From Mangrovivirga halotolerans (lineage in GTDB: Bacteria > Bacteroidota > Bacteroidia > Cytophagales > Cyclobacteriaceae): a stretch of 64,000 bases of DNA. The translations under genes were made by a program, and so were the position numbers. The notes beneath the pieces are model-generated. The model saw only the letters and a list, made by a program, of their open reading frames with translations. It was not told the DNA's origin and searched no databases. Below, piece after piece: positions 1 to 8,834 of the stretch; within the stretch, counting starts at the first letter, position 1; the number at the start of each line of letters is the position of its first letter. The DNA lies in the NCBI RefSeq assembly GCF_026241165.1, contig NZ_JAPFQN010000010.1, positions 173,960 to 237,959 of the forward strand, in the 5' to 3' direction.

Positions 1-545
1 AATTCCTTTTTTCTATAAACATTGGATGGTATAGCCGCTAAGCTATCAGCTATTGACAGGGCTTTTAACCGTTCGGTTTCTGCCGCTTTGGTATTACCTT
101 CTGCATCATAGTGATAAGCTTTTATTCTGTGAAATTTGCACCAGAAATCGGGATCATCGTTGTATAACTGATAAATTAATTCTGCAGATTCCAGCTTTGT
201 CGTCATCTTATCATTATAACTTGAAGCGGACAATTTTAATTTTGGTAATTCATTTTTTATGATTTCCAGAGTATCCTTTCCAAAAGTCTTTTTAAAGTCC
301 CACATAAATGCCGAGTAATTACATTTTTTGCAGGTATATAGACTATATGTTTCAGTAGTCGGCCAATATATATATTCTAATTTTTCAGGCCAGTCATAAA
401 TATAATTACCGTAACTACTTATCACTTGAAACTTATTCTTTTTATTACATATTTGACATTTGATTTTCTCTGTACGCCATGTAGTTGCGAGTAAAACTCC
501 CAGTGTCAATCCAATAAAGGCAAAAATTAGTAATCCTTTTTTCAT
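1..545 (-). CDS. Uncharacterised protein with two CxxC pairs, 3' end cut by window edge
   Basis: A continuous minus-strand reading frame runs from an ATG at 543-545 off the left edge of the window, about 181 codons. It starts MKKGLLIFAFIGLTLG, a short hydrophobic anchor, followed by a CQIC pair near residue 30 and a CKKC pair near residue 70, which together could bind zinc. The rest is helical and Tyr/Lys rich with a TPR-like stretch (NDDPDFWCKFHRIKAYHYDA). The layout recalls the small DUF2225-type proteins of Bacteroidota, but I do not recognise the family with certainty. The C-terminus is outside the window. Confidence 0.7.
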   Translation of the reverse strand, partial: MKKGLLIFAFIGLTLGVLLATTWRTEKIKCQICNKKNKFQVISSYGNYIYDWPEKLEYIYWPTTETYSLYTCKKCNYSAFMWDFKKTFGKDTLEIIKNELPKLKLSASSYNDKMTTKLESAELIYQLYNDDPDFWCKFHRIKAYHYDAEGNTKAAETERLKALSIADSLAAIPSNVYRKKE

Positions 546-862
546 AATGATAATTTGACCTCGACTTTTATTCTTGTATGGTGAAGTAAAAAAAGTCCTT
601 TTAATTGTTAAATTCCTTAAAATTTAAAAGTAGCTACATCAATCTCAATTTCAAATTTTTTCTTATGCTTTAGCTGTTGATAAAGGTGTTTCCCTATAAT
701 AAATTACGCTGTTAAGTTAAGTTTAACCAGTCAGGGGCATGATGAATAATATTTAAATTATCCAATGTTCCGATCTTCTTGTAAATCTTAATGTCATCCT
801 TTCAATTCAAACTAAAAGTACAAGAGTAATCTTGATCTGGTGTAACAGACTTTCTGTTATAA
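546..862. other. Intergenic stretch with no recognisable gene
   Basis: About 315 AT-rich bases between the truncated gene and the membrane protein that follows. I see no conserved reading frame, strong hairpin or repeat here. Confidence 0.5.
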
Positions 863-1366
863 TCATTTACTATTCAATCTATTAAATAAGCCAGATATTG
901 CTTTTAGGTTTGATATCATCAAAAATCCGATCAGAATATTTATAAATCTCATAATCAAATGGACATAATCTCCTCTTTCTTGTTCTATTCCAATGATGTC
1001 ATATCTAAATGCCTTATATGCCAGAGTTATCAATGCAGAGGCATTTTCTATAATTAAAAGTCCACCTAGTATAAAAACTGATAATTTCAAAATCAATTCT
1101 GCATCTAATGAATTGAGATCTATTCTGTCATCTTCAAAATGTTTATCAAGTTTTAACAGGTCTACTATTTTATTTGCTTTGAAGGTAATTAAATAAAAAA
1201 ATAGTACAACTACACCAGCAGATAGCAACCCCATAAATATTGTTGCAATATCACCTTGATATAGAACTAAAGAAAGAACTGATGTCACTGTAGAAAATAC
1301 AGTTGATATTAAAATATACAGGCCAAATATCTTGATGATTAAGATAAAAAAATCTCTTTTTGTCAT
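863..1366 (-). CDS. Small four-helix integral membrane protein, unknown function
   Basis: The start is placed at MTKRDFF (ATG ending at 1366), because the 18 codons upstream are Lys/Asn-rich and not membrane-like. The 167-residue protein has four hydrophobic segments: near residues 6-28, 40-62, 92-118 and 130-154. A charged acidic loop (KHFEDDRIDLNSLD) lies between segments two and three. It may belong to the DUF2975 type of small membrane proteins, but this is weak. It is read in the same direction as the membrane-SRPBCC gene just upstream (start 2358), with about 95 bases between them, so the two could be co-transcribed. Confidence 0.6.
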   Translation of the reverse strand: MTKRDFFILIIKIFGLYILISTVFSTVTSVLSLVLYQGDIATIFMGLLSAGVVVLFFYLITFKANKIVDLLKLDKHFEDDRIDLNSLDAELILKLSVFILGGLLIIENASALITLAYKAFRYDIIGIEQERGDYVHLIMRFINILIGFLMISNLKAISGLFNRLNSK

Positions 1367-1461
1367 ATTAAATTTGATTTTTGTGATTGTATTAATTTGT
1401 TTTTTAACGCAATTTTTCAATCATAAAATGAACAAGATCGAGCATGTACTTAAGTGATGAA

Positions 1462-2358
1462 TTACCCACCGTATCTATTTTTTAAGTCTTTTTTCAAATT
1501 GCTGAATACGTATTCATGCTCCTGTTCAATTCCGATTTTTTCTAATGGTTTCCAATAAAATCTCGGATATAGTTCGGAAGTATAAGTTGTGATTCTTGTC
1601 ATTTTTGTCTGGCCATTTTCTAACTCGTCAAAATAATAAATTGCTTCATTAAAGCCGAGCCATTTTCTGCCGGTTAGCTGATAGTCAATAACATCCATTT
1701 TCAAAATCTTACCTTTTTCAAGCTCGGTAATCTTTTCAACTATTAGACCACCCTCAAAATAGCAGGTTCTAATTCCGCCAACTTTTTCTTCTTCAAGAAT
1801 ACACTTTTGTGGTATTGGCAGATCAAGTTTCATCAGAAAAGGTTTTTCTGCATCAAGGGTATCCACAGATTTTATTGTCTCATAGACTTGAATGGGAGAG
1901 TAGGGGAGAATAATCTCTGATTTAACTTCTATTACGAACTGATCATTTTTTGTCAATTCTGTTTCAATAAATGCTAAAGTAAGGAAGAGACAAAACGGTA
2001 AAATTGAACTTTTAATTAAGTTGTCTTGTTTGTCCTTGTTCCGATACCGCTTAATCCCATGCTTTACCACTGCGCCAATGGCGATAGCAATTAATATCAA
2101 AGGCATTGACATTAATACACATACCATTCCTTCAAGATTTCCACCTAAAAGTAGAATAAAGAATATGGCAAGAGAAATAGTCAGTCCCCACAAGCTCATT
2201 GATTTAAGTGTCGATTTACCTAAAATAAATCCCAATGTAAAAGGTAAGAACACAAAAAAAGACAATCCATATCCAATTAATTCGAAGTGAAGTAATATGA
2301 AGCCTAAAGACAAAAATGTAAGACTTATTATTATTGATATAATAAATTCTTTTTTCAT
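1462..2358 (-). CDS. Membrane protein with C-terminal SRPBCC (polyketide cyclase/START-like) domain
   Basis: 298 residues. The first 140 residues hold about five hydrophobic helices separated by short loops and a basic patch (KRYRNKDKQD). Residues 145-298 look like a soluble SRPBCC ligand-binding fold: strand SEIILPYSPIQVYETI at its start, repeated beta strands (CYFEGGLIVEKITELEKGK, TKMTRITTYTS) and a final amphipathic helix (EYVFSNLKKDLKNRYGG), as in polyketide cyclase/dehydrase-type domains. Function unknown; membrane-anchored SRPBCC proteins are thought to bind hydrophobic ligands. The domain assignment is inferred by eye from the pattern. Confidence 0.6.
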   Translation of the reverse strand: MKKEFIISIIISLTFLSLGFILLHFELIGYGLSFFVFLPFTLGFILGKSTLKSMSLWGLTISLAIFFILLLGGNLEGMVCVLMSMPLILIAIAIGAVVKHGIKRYRNKDKQDNLIKSSILPFCLFLTLAFIETELTKNDQFVIEVKSEIILPYSPIQVYETIKSVDTLDAEKPFLMKLDLPIPQKCILEEEKVGGIRTCYFEGGLIVEKITELEKGKILKMDVIDYQLTGRKWLGFNEAIYYFDELENGQTKMTRITTYTSELYPRFYWKPLEKIGIEQEHEYVFSNLKKDLKNRYGG

Positions 2359-2448
2359 AAGACAGGTAAAAATTGCAAATAAGTCCCAATGCGATTGTTG
2401 TTCGCTAAAGAATTATAGCAGTTTATATAGTTAATAAATCCTAAGTTT

Positions 2449-2479
2449 GATACTGACGATGCATAAGCATGTCAGTATC
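2449..2479. repeat. REP-like palindrome with a near-perfect stem
   Basis: The arms are GATACTGAC and GTCAGTATC, extended by ATGC/GCAT across a single unpaired G, with a four-base loop. Weaker versions of the TGACGA...GTCAG core occur at 20958-20976, 19771-19790, 19971-20005 and 24670-24700, always outside genes. It is probably a member of a small interspersed hairpin family; it could also end transcription from the gene at 2633-2941. Confidence 0.55.
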
Positions 2480-2554
2480 TGTGGCAATAATAGCTGTTTC
2501 TCTCTCAAAATCAAATAGTGAATAAAATTCTTAGGGCAAATACTCCTTCTGACC

Positions 2555-2614
2555 AGGATTCAATTCCTTCATTTTATTATAGGTCCGAAGACAGGCTAAC
2601 TCAAACTCCGGACC
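2555..2614. repeat. Interspersed repeat, hairpin type B, copy 1
   Basis: An ATTC(C)CTTCATTT...AT core is followed by an imperfect hairpin with perfect outer arms GGTCCG/CGGACC. The same layout is seen at 24476-24545 and 42883-42955 and, more degraded, at 3117-3180. It sits between genes, immediately downstream of the palindrome at 2449-2479, so the two may form one composite element. Confidence 0.5.
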
Positions 2615-2632
2615 TTACTACCTGTAATTATT

Positions 2633-2941
2633 TTAATTTTGTTGCCCGATTAATATGGTTGGTGCACCACCTGTGGATATTCGATTGGCATCTGCAGCAA
2701 CTTCCTGCATGCCTTGAGATGCCAAAGCCTGCTCAAGTGCATCTGCAGAATCAAAAGGCATAACAAACATTTTATAGTAAGGTGGATTTCCGCCTGGCCC
2801 AGGTAAAAATTTAGTTACGGTATATGGTTTTTCTTCATTTGGAATGCCCGTTTTCTCATGCAGTAGCTCAAGATGATCAGTATAATCAGACTCAAACTTT
2901 TCTACATCTGTAGGCTGGGGGTAAAGGACTATTAAATTCAT
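2633..2941 (-). CDS. EthD-type ferredoxin-like fold protein
   Basis: 102 residues. It opens MNLIVLYPQPTDVEKFESDY, the usual EthD start in which a first beta strand leads into a helix carrying the substrate-side residues (TDHLELLHEKTG). It continues with GGNPPYYKMFVMPFDS and a final helix with SADALEQALAS, again typical of EthD/antibiotic-monooxygenase dimeric alpha+beta barrels. EthD proteins accompany oxidative degradation enzymes but their chemistry is poorly defined. The gene stands alone, with more than 250 bases on both sides. Length fits the family (about 100). Confidence 0.8.
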   Translation of the reverse strand: MNLIVLYPQPTDVEKFESDYTDHLELLHEKTGIPNEEKPYTVTKFLPGPGGNPPYYKMFVMPFDSADALEQALASQGMQEVAADANRISTGGAPTILIGQQN

Positions 2942-3116
2942 AATTGTTCAATTTGTTTTATGCCTATTCTTTCAGGGTTGCGGCTTACCCGTTTTAACTA
3001 ACAATTATACTTTCCGTTAATAAATCCTATGTTTTATGCTGAAGTTCTTAAATGTAAGTGCTTCTTTTATTAGTTTTTTTATAACTAATAATCGATATGA
3101 TAATAAATATACTTGA

Positions 3117-3180
3117 TGCCCGGGATATAATCCCTTAATTTTATAAAAAGTCAGAGTGTATGCTTTTGCTAAGCATCTTC
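3117..3180. repeat. Interspersed repeat, hairpin type B, degraded copy
   Basis: GCCCGGGATATAATCCCTT matches the start of the copy at 24476 (GCCCGGGAAACAATCCCTT). It is followed by a small stem ATGCTT/AAGCAT near 3159-3175. It lies just downstream of the glycosyltransferase stop and could also work as a weak terminator. Confidence 0.4.
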
Positions 3181-3196
3181 TTAATTGATCTATTAT

Positions 3197-4210
3197 TTAA
3201 GAAAAAAACCAGAAGTCATCGATTGGTTTTTTGTCCCATAATTTGAGTTGCTCTTCGATCTCCTTTTTTCCTGAAGGAGATGCAACAGCAATTAAGATTT
3301 GAGTGTTTTCCTTGGTAAGGACGTCCTCGTAATGTTCTATTCGAACGTCATAAATATCTTTTCCAATTTTACTCTCATTATCACATACCCAATGAAATTC
3401 CTCTCCGTAGCTTTGTAAAAGCTTGGCCATATCCTTACCATTTCTACCAGCACCCCACAACACCAATGGACGGCTTGAATCTCTGTCTAGTTCATAGAAA
3501 AAGCGCAGCTTAAGATCGAAGTATCTATTGTCCTCATATTCTTCCCAGGTACGTGAAATTCGGTCAGATCGATCTCTCCAGAAATGTAAAATCTTATCTA
3601 TTCCAATTATGTTTAACCCCTGCTTGTAGAAGCGAAAGCACAGATCATAGTCTTCCGGATAAATGTTCGAATCAAATGCTCCCGCTGCATCAAAATCATC
3701 TTTATGTATGAGCCAACAGTGTGATGGGATGACACACTCTCGATAAATTTCCTGGTAGTGCAGACTGTTTTTAGCAACTTTATTAAGCCAGTTTTCATAT
3801 TTAATGAATCCATCACCCACCTCGCCTTCATCAACAAAATGCTCAGTTCCGCCTGCTATAACTGTCCCTTTTCCATATTTTAACCACTCTTCAACAAGGA
3901 CCTGTATTTTATAATCCGGCATTTTATCATCAGAATCCATTCTGTTGATCAGCGTTCCCTCCGCTTTTCGATAACCTTCCTGCAGGGTTGGAATTAATTT
4001 TCTTCGACTGCTATTATAAAATCTGATTCTTGAATCTTTTTCTGCATATTCCTTTAAGATTTTCGGGCTATCGTCTGACGAGTGATCATTTACAGCTATC
4101 AGCTCCCAGTTTTCATAAGTTTGTGCCAAAACGGAATCCAGACAAGTACGTAAATAGGGAGCAGTATCCTTTACTGCCATTATAATCGTCACAAGTGGTT
4201 GCTTTTTCAT
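3197..4210 (-). CDS. Family 2 glycosyltransferase
   Basis: 337 residues from the MKKQPLV start (an upstream in-frame ATG adds three residues). The GT-A fold signature is clear: PLVTIIMAVKDTAPYLRTCL at the N-terminus, then SVLAQTYENWELIAVNDHSSDD and the metal-binding region NRMDSDDKMP near residues 90-100. A DYDLCFRF motif near residue 190 gives the acceptor-side acidic residues. The last 85 residues form an additional nucleotide-binding-like segment (VLWGAGRNGKDMAKLL), as seen in some GT2 proteins with a Rossmann-like tail. It probably transfers a sugar to a surface glycan or lipid, but the substrate cannot be told. It stands alone with no polysaccharide cluster around it. Confidence 0.85.
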   Translation of the reverse strand: MKKQPLVTIIMAVKDTAPYLRTCLDSVLAQTYENWELIAVNDHSSDDSPKILKEYAEKDSRIRFYNSSRRKLIPTLQEGYRKAEGTLINRMDSDDKMPDYKIQVLVEEWLKYGKGTVIAGGTEHFVDEGEVGDGFIKYENWLNKVAKNSLHYQEIYRECVIPSHCWLIHKDDFDAAGAFDSNIYPEDYDLCFRFYKQGLNIIGIDKILHFWRDRSDRISRTWEEYEDNRYFDLKLRFFYELDRDSSRPLVLWGAGRNGKDMAKLLQSYGEEFHWVCDNESKIGKDIYDVRIEHYEDVLTKENTQILIAVASPSGKKEIEEQLKLWDKKPIDDFWFFS

Positions 4211-4219
4211 TTTTATCAA

Positions 4220-4560
4220 GTCTTTTTCCCGGAATACGGTATTTTATCTTTCAATTTGATTACCCATGATCCGGTTTTACAGCCCTTTAAATTGACAGGC
4301 TACTTTTCAATATCCTGCTTGAACTGTAAACTATTAAATTTTATATGGCTTTTCCATTTCTGACCAGGTAAATAAATGATTTGATTCATTTTCTACTAAT
4401 CTCAATACTCAATTCAGGTCCTGGCACGCTACTGTTTTATATTTGATAGGTATCAGAAAAAGAAATATAATTAGTGCATGAACTAGTAATCCGATTTGTT
4501 TTATAACTTTATTATATCGATGCTAAACAAAATCAAATTATCAGATAAAGAATATGTCTT
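4220..4560. other. Divergent intergenic region
   Basis: This stretch separates the minus-strand glycosyltransferase from the plus-strand transporter and must hold promoters for both. It is AT rich. I see no clear operator palindrome and did not place a promoter with confidence. Confidence 0.4.
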
Positions 4561-5589
4561 ATGAGTGATTCTAAAATTGAGATTTCAGGGAGTTATTTGA
4601 TCAAGACCTTGCTTATTGTGGGTGGGGTTACTGCTGTTTTATATATAGCTGCTGATCTTTTAATGCCTGTCTTGATTGCTGTCATTATTGCTATTTTATT
4701 AGATAAGCCTACCACTAAATTTAAGGAATGGGGAATGCCAGACTGGCTTGCTATAACTTTATCTGTTGTATTGATGATAATTATTTTTTCGCTTCTGACC
4801 TGGTTGATCGGCTGGCAAGTCAGTACCATTACTGATGATTGGCCAACGATAAAAGACAAGGCAACAGAAAAATTAAACCGTTTTACAGAATGGGCTAATC
4901 AGACGTTAAACTGGAATATTAAAGATTATTTTGAGAATAATAAACGTTTGGTTGACAAGCTGGAAAGCCTGGCGGGTGTTTTCCTGTCATCGTTTACAAG
5001 TTTATTGTCTCAATCACTCCTCGTACTTGTATACATTGTACTTTTTTTGATGCAGAAACAGACTTTTATCAGGTTTTTTATGAAAAGTTCTTCCAATGAA
5101 ACTGCAATGAAGTCTCTTTTAAGTAACTCTTCAGGTACCATCAATAACTATTTGCTGGGTAAAAGCAAGGTTATGATCTTTCTGTTTGGTATTTACTATC
5201 TTGGTTTTACAATCGGTTCGGTTCCCTATGCATTATTTTTAGCTTTGTTTGCCGCTCTTTTTTCAATAATACCTTATGTAGGAAATATTATCGGTGGTGG
5301 TATCGCCGTAATTTTATCATTTTTATACTCTGGAACTACACCGGCACTGATTGTAATCGGAGTGATGACAGTTGCTCAATTATTTGAAAGTTATGTTCTT
5401 ACGCCGTGGATTATCGGTGATGAAATTAATTTAAACCCATTTATAACTGTTTTTTGTATTGTTCTCTTTTCTATACTCTGGGGGATTGTAGGTGCAATTA
5501 TTGCGCTTCCAGTCACAGGAGTGTTAAAAGTGATTTTTGAACACACAAAAGGCATGGAAGCGTATGCATACTTACTCGAAAAGAAGTAG
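4561..5589 (+). CDS. AI-2E family transporter (PerM/YdiK type membrane protein)
   Basis: 342 residues with about eight hydrophobic segments in the usual AI-2E arrangement: two early helices (LLIVGGVTAVLYIAADLLMPVLIA), a third near residue 65, a long soluble stretch (residues 90-145, TDDWPTIKDKATEKLNRFTEW), then a C-terminal bundle with the conserved IPYVGNIIGG and PWIIGDEINLNPF motifs near residues 240 and 285. Members are proposed exporters of autoinducer-2 or other small solutes or sodium/proton antiporters, so the substrate is open. It is one of only two confident plus-strand genes in the window. Length and motifs are complete. Confidence 0.88.
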   Translation: MSDSKIEISGSYLIKTLLIVGGVTAVLYIAADLLMPVLIAVIIAILLDKPTTKFKEWGMPDWLAITLSVVLMIIIFSLLTWLIGWQVSTITDDWPTIKDKATEKLNRFTEWANQTLNWNIKDYFENNKRLVDKLESLAGVFLSSFTSLLSQSLLVLVYIVLFLMQKQTFIRFFMKSSSNETAMKSLLSNSSGTINNYLLGKSKVMIFLFGIYYLGFTIGSVPYALFLALFAALFSIIPYVGNIIGGGIAVILSFLYSGTTPALIVIGVMTVAQLFESYVLTPWIIGDEINLNPFITVFCIVLFSILWGIVGAIIALPVTGVLKVIFEHTKGMEAYAYLLEKK

Positions 5590-5633
5590 AGGAATAGCAG
5601 AGAATTAATATCTTTTTAATCTTATAAAATTTT

Positions 5634-5930
5634 TTACCTCTTATTTCCCGTAAGCGATATCTTTTGTGAATCCCAATCATCATCAAAAACGAAAAGGGTT
5701 ACTGCTTTTGCCTCTTTATATATAATTCCATTGTTTTCGTTAATTACAACATTTATTTAAGCGCCGATATATCCTGACTTGTTTATAATATCGTCAAACC
5801 TAAAATCAAAAACTTTGTCAATCATCTCCCACATTTTCTTTCCTTTTCATCACATGCTAATCCATCGACAAATCTTCCAGCTTCATCGCCGGGACTATAA
5901 TTTCTCTCTTTGTGTTTTTTAAACCGGATG
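5634..5930 (-). pseudogene. Decayed gene remnant of unknown family
   Basis: On the minus strand the peptide ending VFDDDWDSQKISLTGNKR is open from 5634 to about 5770. It is preceded, after an in-frame stop, by WEMIDKVFDFRFDDIINKSG, and in another frame further upstream by YSPGDEAGRFVDGLACDE. The good codon character broken by a stop and a frame change indicates a dead gene rather than chance. I do not recognise the parent family. Confidence 0.5.
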
Positions 5931-5948
5931 TTTCATTTTTTTATAATC

Positions 5949-6821
5949 CTAAGTCATAAAGTTATCAATTGCTATCATTGATTCTTCCGGTTTTTCTTCC
6001 TGAATAAAATGACCGCTATCTACCTCGATTGTTTTTGCATCAGGAATTCTGTCTTGCCATTTTCTTAAATATTTGCTGGTAATAAACTGGTCTCGTATTC
6101 CCCAAATAATCAGCCATTGCTTGTTTGCTAACAGGTTAATCTGCCCCCATTGCTCTTCGTACCACTTTGAAGACCCGGCCAATGCTTTGGCAAGGTTTAA
6201 CAGAGACATTCTCGATTTTTTTGTTGGAAAAGGTTTGATATACTGTTGATGGATATTTTTTGGTAGAAACTGCTTGTTTTCAAATCCTTTCTTTAGAAGA
6301 ACTCTGGGTGAAAAATTTAAGTTGAGATATAAAAACCTACCTAGCCAACTGTTGACTATTTTGTCAATTCTTTGGATTTCTTTCTCCTGATCAGTAGCCC
6401 ACAGCCATGAGTTATACAAGACCACTCTTTTAATTCTATCAGGGGCATTTATACCTGCAGACAATCCTATTGGTCCACCAAAGTCATGAACGACTAAGGT
6501 TATATCCTTAAGATCTAATCTTTTGATAAATTCACTAAGATTATTTGAGTGCCACTCGGGCGTTCCTGGGAAGGATGCTGATTTTTCCGATAAACCAAAT
6601 CCCAAATGATCAATAGCTATGCAGCGATATTTATTCGATAGCTTTTTAATTAAATCCCTGTATAGGAAAGACCATGTGGGGGTGCCGTGAACAAAGAGGA
6701 TGGTTTCTCCTTTTCCTTCATCAATATAATGCATAGTGCCGGATGCTAATTGCAGGAACTTATTGTCAAAGGGATAAGCTGTAGTATCTAACCATGGTTT
6801 TGAAAGAGAAATTGTTTTCAT
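5949..6821 (-). CDS. Haloalkane dehalogenase-like alpha/beta hydrolase
   Basis: 290 residues, full family length. HGTPTWSFLYRDL near residues 45-57 is the oxyanion-side HGxPTWS motif of haloalkane dehalogenases. The nucleophile elbow is VVHDFGGPIG, making Asp113 the likely nucleophile, and His271 in SGHFIQEEKPEE is the catalytic base. Dehalogenases use an Asp nucleophile to displace halide and release an alcohol. Unusually, the residue after the nucleophile is Phe, whereas characterised enzymes have Trp there to hold the halide. It may therefore act on other substrates. The gene follows a Crp/Fnr regulator on the same strand with an inverted repeat between them. Confidence 0.75.
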   Translation of the reverse strand: MKTISLSKPWLDTTAYPFDNKFLQLASGTMHYIDEGKGETILFVHGTPTWSFLYRDLIKKLSNKYRCIAIDHLGFGLSEKSASFPGTPEWHSNNLSEFIKRLDLKDITLVVHDFGGPIGLSAGINAPDRIKRVVLYNSWLWATDQEKEIQRIDKIVNSWLGRFLYLNLNFSPRVLLKKGFENKQFLPKNIHQQYIKPFPTKKSRMSLLNLAKALAGSSKWYEEQWGQINLLANKQWLIIWGIRDQFITSKYLRKWQDRIPDAKTIEVDSGHFIQEEKPEESMIAIDNFMT

Positions 6822-6889
6822 AATTACGAAGATTTAAATGTTAATTACCTGTTATATTTATTTCTTAATTTGAAACAAAGTTCAGGTAC

Positions 6890-6914
6890 TTATACCAAAT
6901 TATTTTTGGTATAA
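6890..6914. promoter_or_regulatory. Perfect 10-bp inverted repeat between regulator and hydrolase
   Basis: The arms TTATACCAAA and TTTGGTATAA are separated by five bases. The site lies 9 bases past the stop of the Crp/Fnr gene and about 70 bases before the hydrolase start. It could be an operator for a dimeric regulator or an AT-rich terminator; there is no clear T-run beyond the second arm, which slightly favours an operator. Confidence 0.45.
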
Positions 6915-6923
6915 ACCAACATC

Positions 6924-7502
6924 CTAAATCTTGATTGTATTATACAACTTGCTAAAGTTGGTTGAGTCGATGCGTAAATAGGAGGCGATGTCTCTGTGAG
7001 GAATTAAACTAAATAAGTGAGGGCTTCTTTTAGCAAATGATTTAAATCTTTCAGAAATATCAAAAGCCATTAATTCGTAGTGGCGCTGTACCATCCCTAT
7101 TAAAAAATACTCCGCAGCTTTTCTGAACAAGGTTTCTATTTCGCGATGATCATCCATCAGTTGCTGGTGCTTTTCAAATGAAATCCTAAGAAATGAACTA
7201 TCGGTAATAGTTTCAAGGTAGTACTTTGATGGTGTTTGGGTCAAAAATGATTCAGGAATCCCGCTAAACGAAGGGGGATATGTGAATGCGATAATGTGTT
7301 GTTTGTTTTTATTAAGGTAATAAGACTTTTGGACCCCTTCGAGAACAAAATACATAAATCGCTCTGTTTCACCCGGAGCTGTCATTATTGTTTTCTTAGA
7401 TACATCAAATTCAGTCCAATGTGAAATGTATTTGTCGAGAATATCCTGATCTATCGGGTGTATTTTATTTAAAAAGTCTTTCATTTCTCTGGTTAAAACC
7501 AA
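6924..7502 (-). CDS. Crp/Fnr family transcriptional regulator
   Basis: 192 residues. An N-terminal cyclic-nucleotide-binding beta roll (residues about 20-120, with KKTIMTAPGETERFMYFVLEGVQKSYYLNKNKQHII) is followed by a dimer helix and a short C-terminal winged helix (LIPHRDIASYLRIDSTNFSKLYN) whose recognition helix is complete. Bacteroidota have many such short Crp-type proteins that lack the cAMP-contact RxxS residues and control neighbouring genes. It may control the downstream hydrolase at 5949-6821, given the palindrome between the two genes. This is inference only. Confidence 0.85.
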   Translation of the reverse strand: MVLTREMKDFLNKIHPIDQDILDKYISHWTEFDVSKKTIMTAPGETERFMYFVLEGVQKSYYLNKNKQHIIAFTYPPSFSGIPESFLTQTPSKYYLETITDSSFLRISFEKHQQLMDDHREIETLFRKAAEYFLIGMVQRHYELMAFDISERFKSFAKRSPHLFSLIPHRDIASYLRIDSTNFSKLYNTIKI

Positions 7503-7609
7503 TGGGCAAATATATGGATTTTAGTTATTTAATGAGATATTTATCACTCTTGCTGACATTATTATAAACAGAGGATAGTGGTTTGGGTTTTTATCTAACA
7601 AGCCAGGCA

Positions 7610-8671
7610 TTATGACAGAATATTTAAGTGGTTGGTGTCCAGGTGGTCGAGTAATCTTTCATCTTTCATACCCGAACTATTTAGCATAATAACACTTCCA
7701 CAATTCAATGAAGGATAAAGCCGAATCTCGGAATAATAGCCTGCACCACCGCCTGCGTGACAATAGTATTCTATATCTTTTATTTTCCCCTTAAACCAAC
7801 CCAGGCACATGTTGGTGCTTTTGCCTCTCGATGTTAGTTGTTCCGTTAACATTTCACCTGTTTTTTTTCTTGATAGTAATACTCCATTCTCGTTAAGTAA
7901 TGCCTGACAATAGGACATGAGAGCCTTTGGAGTACTAATTAATCCTCCGTAAGATGCACCATTAATAAAAAAGGGATTAAAACCATTCCAATCATGATTT
8001 GCTTTGTACATCATTTTCTTTTTATTAATTAAAAGCCCAAGCAATAAATTTTGAATCCAGGAATTTGCATGATATCCCGTGGCGTGATTCACCTCAGGTA
8101 GATCAAAACCTATGTATTCATCCGTATTCAGATGATCCAATATATTTCTTGAGATATATTCATTATATGTGAGGCCACTAACCTCTTCAATCAATCTGCC
8201 CAAAACAAGATAATTAAGATTGGAGTAACTATACTTCCTGCCTGGTGAGAACTTTAGGTTTAAGTTGTTTAAGATAAGTGTATCTGAAAATACCCTGTAA
8301 TTAAAGTTTTGATGCTCATTTTCCAAATGTGTCCATTTAAGGGGGATAGGATTTTTAATTCCGGATTGATGACATAATAGATGCCGGATCGTTACTGGTT
8401 CTGAAAAGTCAAATGCTGGAATATATTTGGTTATGATGTCATTTAGATTTATCAGGTTATTTTCAACCAGTTGTAAAATAGCTACTGTAGTAAATGTTTT
8501 GGTAGTAGAAAAAGCATGAAAAGATGAATTGTCATTTAAAGGATACATTTTTTCTATGTTTTGATACCCGAAAGTAATATCATTAATTATAGAATTGGAG
8601 TTAAAAAAGATGTAGTGAAATGCAGGTGCAGAGTGTTTATCCTTTGTGATTTCTATTAATGTATTATTCAT
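7610..8671 (-). CDS. Serine hydrolase of the class C beta-lactamase fold
   Basis: 353 residues. The three active-site elements are present: STTK (Ser-x-x-Lys) near residue 55, YSYSNLNY supplying the Tyr-x-Asn near residue 150, and CHAGGGAG near residue 315 in place of the KTG box. HLLCHQSGIKNP is the conserved helix after the nucleophile. No signal peptide is evident, so it may be cytoplasmic or exported by another route. Members hydrolyse esters, amides or D-amino acid peptides, and few are true beta-lactamases. The upstream gene is the SnoaL-like protein at 8835-9266, more than 160 bases away. Confidence 0.82.
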   Translation of the reverse strand: MNNTLIEITKDKHSAPAFHYIFFNSNSIINDITFGYQNIEKMYPLNDNSSFHAFSTTKTFTTVAILQLVENNLINLNDIITKYIPAFDFSEPVTIRHLLCHQSGIKNPIPLKWTHLENEHQNFNYRVFSDTLILNNLNLKFSPGRKYSYSNLNYLVLGRLIEEVSGLTYNEYISRNILDHLNTDEYIGFDLPEVNHATGYHANSWIQNLLLGLLINKKKMMYKANHDWNGFNPFFINGASYGGLISTPKALMSYCQALLNENGVLLSRKKTGEMLTEQLTSRGKSTNMCLGWFKGKIKDIEYYCHAGGGAGYYSEIRLYPSLNCGSVIMLNSSGMKDERLLDHLDTNHLNILS

Positions 8672-8834
8672 TATGAGGACTGAAGATATTTACTGGTTAT
8701 AATTCACCTGGAATAGTTTTTAAGGTCAACATTTCCAAATAAGTTAATTGTTTTTAAATGCTTTTTAATAATCGCCGGATATTTTTTTAGCCCTGGCTTA
8801 CAATTGGCTTGCTGGCTATGGAGCTAAACACCTC

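Noticed and set aside
53..262. Plus-strand open frame at the left edge
   Set aside because: It is a shadow of the minus-strand gene 1-545, whose reading frame has a signal anchor and CxxC pairs.
2518..2763. Plus-strand open frame across the EthD gene end
   Set aside because: Half of it overlaps the EthD gene on the other strand and the rest lies in the hairpin repeat.
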